This document shows, piece by piece, positions 62,692 to 64,000 of a stretch of 64,000 nucleotides of DNA. The translations under genes were made by a program, and so were the position numbers. The notes under the pieces are model-generated. The model had not been told where the DNA came from. It worked only from the letters and a program-made list of their open reading frames with translations, and did not search any database. The DNA comes from Kroppenstedtia eburnea (lineage in GTDB: Bacteria > Bacillota > Bacilli > Thermoactinomycetales > DSM-45169): the NCBI RefSeq assembly GCF_013282215.1, contig NZ_CP048103.1, positions 3,348,001-3,412,000 of the forward strand, written 5' to 3'. Position 1 is the stretch's first letter; each line of letters starts with the position of its first letter.

Positions 62692-63606
62692 TTACAGTGC
62701 GCCGTAAAAATCCAGAGTCCTCGTCAAACCTGTCTCCAAGTCCGTGATCGGATCCCAATTCAAAACGGACTTCACCCGATCGATGTTAAAGTAACTGTAT
62801 TTAATATCCCCGGGCCTGTTCGGTCCGTAGTTCACCTCCAGCTTCCGTCCGCTGATTTTTTCCATCGTCTTGACCAAATCATTGAGGGAGGTGTTCACCC
62901 CGGTGCCGAGATTGAGGGTTTCCCCATCTCCCCGTGCCAATGCTGCCACATTGGCACGGGCTACATCCTCGACATAAATATAATCCCGGGTCTGCTCCCC
63001 GTCCCCGTGGATCGTCAAGGGAAGATCCCGCAACAGCCGATCGATAAAGATGGAAATGACAGCCCCTTCCCCATGGGGAACCTGCCGGATTCCGTACACA
63101 TTGGCATACCGGAAGATGGTGAAAGAGAGTCCGTGCAAACTGTGGTAGGCCCGGATATATTCTTCAGGCGTTCCTTTGGAAATACCGTATGGGGACAATG
63201 GAGACAACGGATGTTGTTCATCGATGGGCAAATATTGGGGATTTCCATAGATGGCCGCCGATGAAGCATAGATGATTTTGGCCACCCCGTGGCGGCGACA
63301 ACTTTCCAACAGGCGGATGGTTCCCAGGATATTGGTCCGGGCATCTCCGAGGGGATCCTCAATGGAGCGGGTCACTTGGGATTGGGCGGCCTGATGGATC
63401 ACCGCATCCGGTTGCTCCTCGCCGATCACCCGGTCGATCCCTTCATCCTGGATGTCCATCCGGTAAAAAGGAAGATCCGGACGCAGATACTCCTCTTCCC
63501 CGGTGGACAGATTATCCACCACCACCGCCTGATGCCCCTTTTCCAACAATTGGTCCACGATATGGGAGCCGATAAACCCGGCTCCCCCTGTCACCAACAC
63601 TTTCAT
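62692..63606 (-). CDS. NAD-dependent epimerase/dehydratase (GalE-like UDP-sugar 4-epimerase)
   Basis: An extended SDR enzyme of 304 residues. NAD site VLVTGGAGFIGSHIVDQL, HQAAQSQVTRSIEDP, ASSAAIYG, catalytic YGISK and FRYANVYGIRQ are visible; the C-terminal part has NLGTGVNTSLNDL. The likely substrate is UDP-Glc or UDP-GlcNAc, not decidable from sequence. The start at 63606 has GAAGGAG. Paired with the sugar phosphotransferase. Confidence 0.9.
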   Translation of the reverse strand: MKVLVTGGAGFIGSHIVDQLLEKGHQAVVVDNLSTGEEEYLRPDLPFYRMDIQDEGIDRVIGEEQPDAVIHQAAQSQVTRSIEDPLGDARTNILGTIRLLESCRRHGVAKIIYASSAAIYGNPQYLPIDEQHPLSPLSPYGISKGTPEEYIRAYHSLHGLSFTIFRYANVYGIRQVPHGEGAVISIFIDRLLRDLPLTIHGDGEQTRDYIYVEDVARANVAALARGDGETLNLGTGVNTSLNDLVKTMEKISGRKLEVNYGPNRPGDIKYSYFNIDRVKSVLNWDPITDLETGLTRTLDFYGAL

Positions 63607-63672
63607 ATCTATTACTCCTTCTCTGCTGAAAGGGATTCCGCCCCTGTGCGAAATTCTCCTGTGCTTCATTAG

Positions 63673-63802
63673 AAGCATTGTGATTTACTGCCTTTGAAGG
63701 CGGTCGGGATGGGGTTTCACATTTCGTTCCGTTGTTCTGACGATCCAAAATCACTCCATGTGAAGCCCAACCCTCCCTTTGAGGGACTTTTTCACAACGT
63801 TT
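63673..63802 (+). mobile_element. M1-type short element, perfect TTAG duplication (130 bp)
   Basis: Flanked on both sides by TTAG (63669-63672, 63803-63806). Ends AAGCATTGTGA and TCACAACGTTT. Arms ATGGGGTTTCACAT (63709-63722) and CATGTGAAGCCCAAC (63757-63771). No tandem units, making it the minimal form of the family. Confidence 0.85.
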
Positions 63803-63882
63803 TTAGTGGTTCCTCTATAAAAGAAACGGGATTCCCCCGGTGAAGGTTTTCCCCGGGAGGCAGGGGATAAATCCCAGCCCCT

Positions 63883-64000
63883 TCACCCGGAGCGGTTGAT
63901 TTCTTCCATCTGTTTTGCACCGGGGGTGAGCAGGGTTTCCAACTCCCGCAACAGCTCCCCGGCCAACTTCCTCCGGTTGCCGAACCTCTCGATGTACCGT
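63883..64000 (-). CDS. C-terminal end of an unidentified protein (runs off the window)
   Basis: The last 38 residues, RYIERFGNRRKLAGELLRE followed by LETLLTPGAKQMEEINRSG and a TGA stop. Helical and charged, consistent with the C-terminus of a glycosyltransferase or similar polysaccharide enzyme, but too little is visible to name it. Confidence 0.55.
   Translation of the reverse strand, partial: RYIERFGNRRKLAGELLRELETLLTPGAKQMEEINRSG

Overview
The window comes from a Gram-positive, low-G+C-phylum (Bacillota) genome whose own base composition is fairly G+C-rich. The gene complement is typical of Bacillales: argCJBD-carAB-argF, ftsEX-ctp, secA-prfB, long-form hpf, comFA-comFC, a MetNIQ transporter under a SAM riboswitch, Bce/Bcr-type bacitracin modules and a LytR-CpsA-Psr protein. 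The best guess from content and composition is the Thermoactinomycetaceae (Kroppenstedtia / Desmospora / Melghirimyces-like); this is inference, since no rRNA gene is present. Nearly all genes lie on the minus strand.

Layout. 1-2.5 kb: start of uvrA and all of uvrB behind a LexA box. 2.5-8.1 kb: ftsE-ftsX followed by two coiled-coil/M23 endopeptidases (the second broken in a G-run) and a Ctp protease. This looks like an FtsEX-controlled wall-hydrolase cluster. 8.3-10.9 kb: argG-argH behind an ArgR operator. 11-13.1 kb: a coupled two-gene operon corresponding to the two halves of plant Tm-1. 13.5-15.1 kb: a secreted DNRLRE/FN3 protein with a ragged C-terminus. 15.1-16.1 kb: a pile-up of small mobile repeats. 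16.1-25.6 kb: the arginine operon argC-J-B-D-carA-carB-argF behind two ArgR boxes, with a carA whose glutaminase triad is gone. 26.3-35.3 kb: a peptide-antibiotic defence island holding a BcrC-like phosphatase, an AT-rich bcrAB plus two-component system, and bceRS/bceAB. 35.4-40.7 kb: cytochrome c, a small membrane protein, enoyl-CoA hydratase, a CvfC-like protein, a YwqG-like protein and a secreted protein, interspersed with repeats. 40.8-45.7 kb: prfB (with its +1 frameshift site), secA, hpf and a cold-shock gene. 45.8-49.4 kb: an IS200/IS605-like scrap, a polar amino-acid ABC transporter whose genes are separated by repeats, and hup. 49.6-58.7 kb: comFC, comFA, a small GT2-like protein, metK, a subtilase lipoprotein, an LCP protein and a YigZ-family protein. 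58.8-61.5 kb: metQ-metI-metN with SAM riboswitch. 61.6-64 kb: a 36-aa membrane peptide, a sugar phosphotransferase, an NAD-dependent epimerase and the end of another gene (start of a polysaccharide cluster).

The least expected content is in the gaps. At least four kinds of small gene-less mobile element can be separated by their ends. M1 has AAGCRTTGTGA ends, YTAR target duplications, an internal TTTCACATG inverted repeat and 0-3 tandem 51-bp units. L has GGYGTGTCTGAT ends. K has TGCCCCTTCAG ends and CTAG duplications. J is a roughly 260-bp, highly structured element with CAGG..GTTGATTA ends and 9-bp duplications. They nest in each other and in three cases sit exactly on the stop codon of the neighbouring gene. 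Other points deserving a second look are the triad-less CarA, the frameshifted EnvC-like hydrolase and the bacterial Tm-1 operon.
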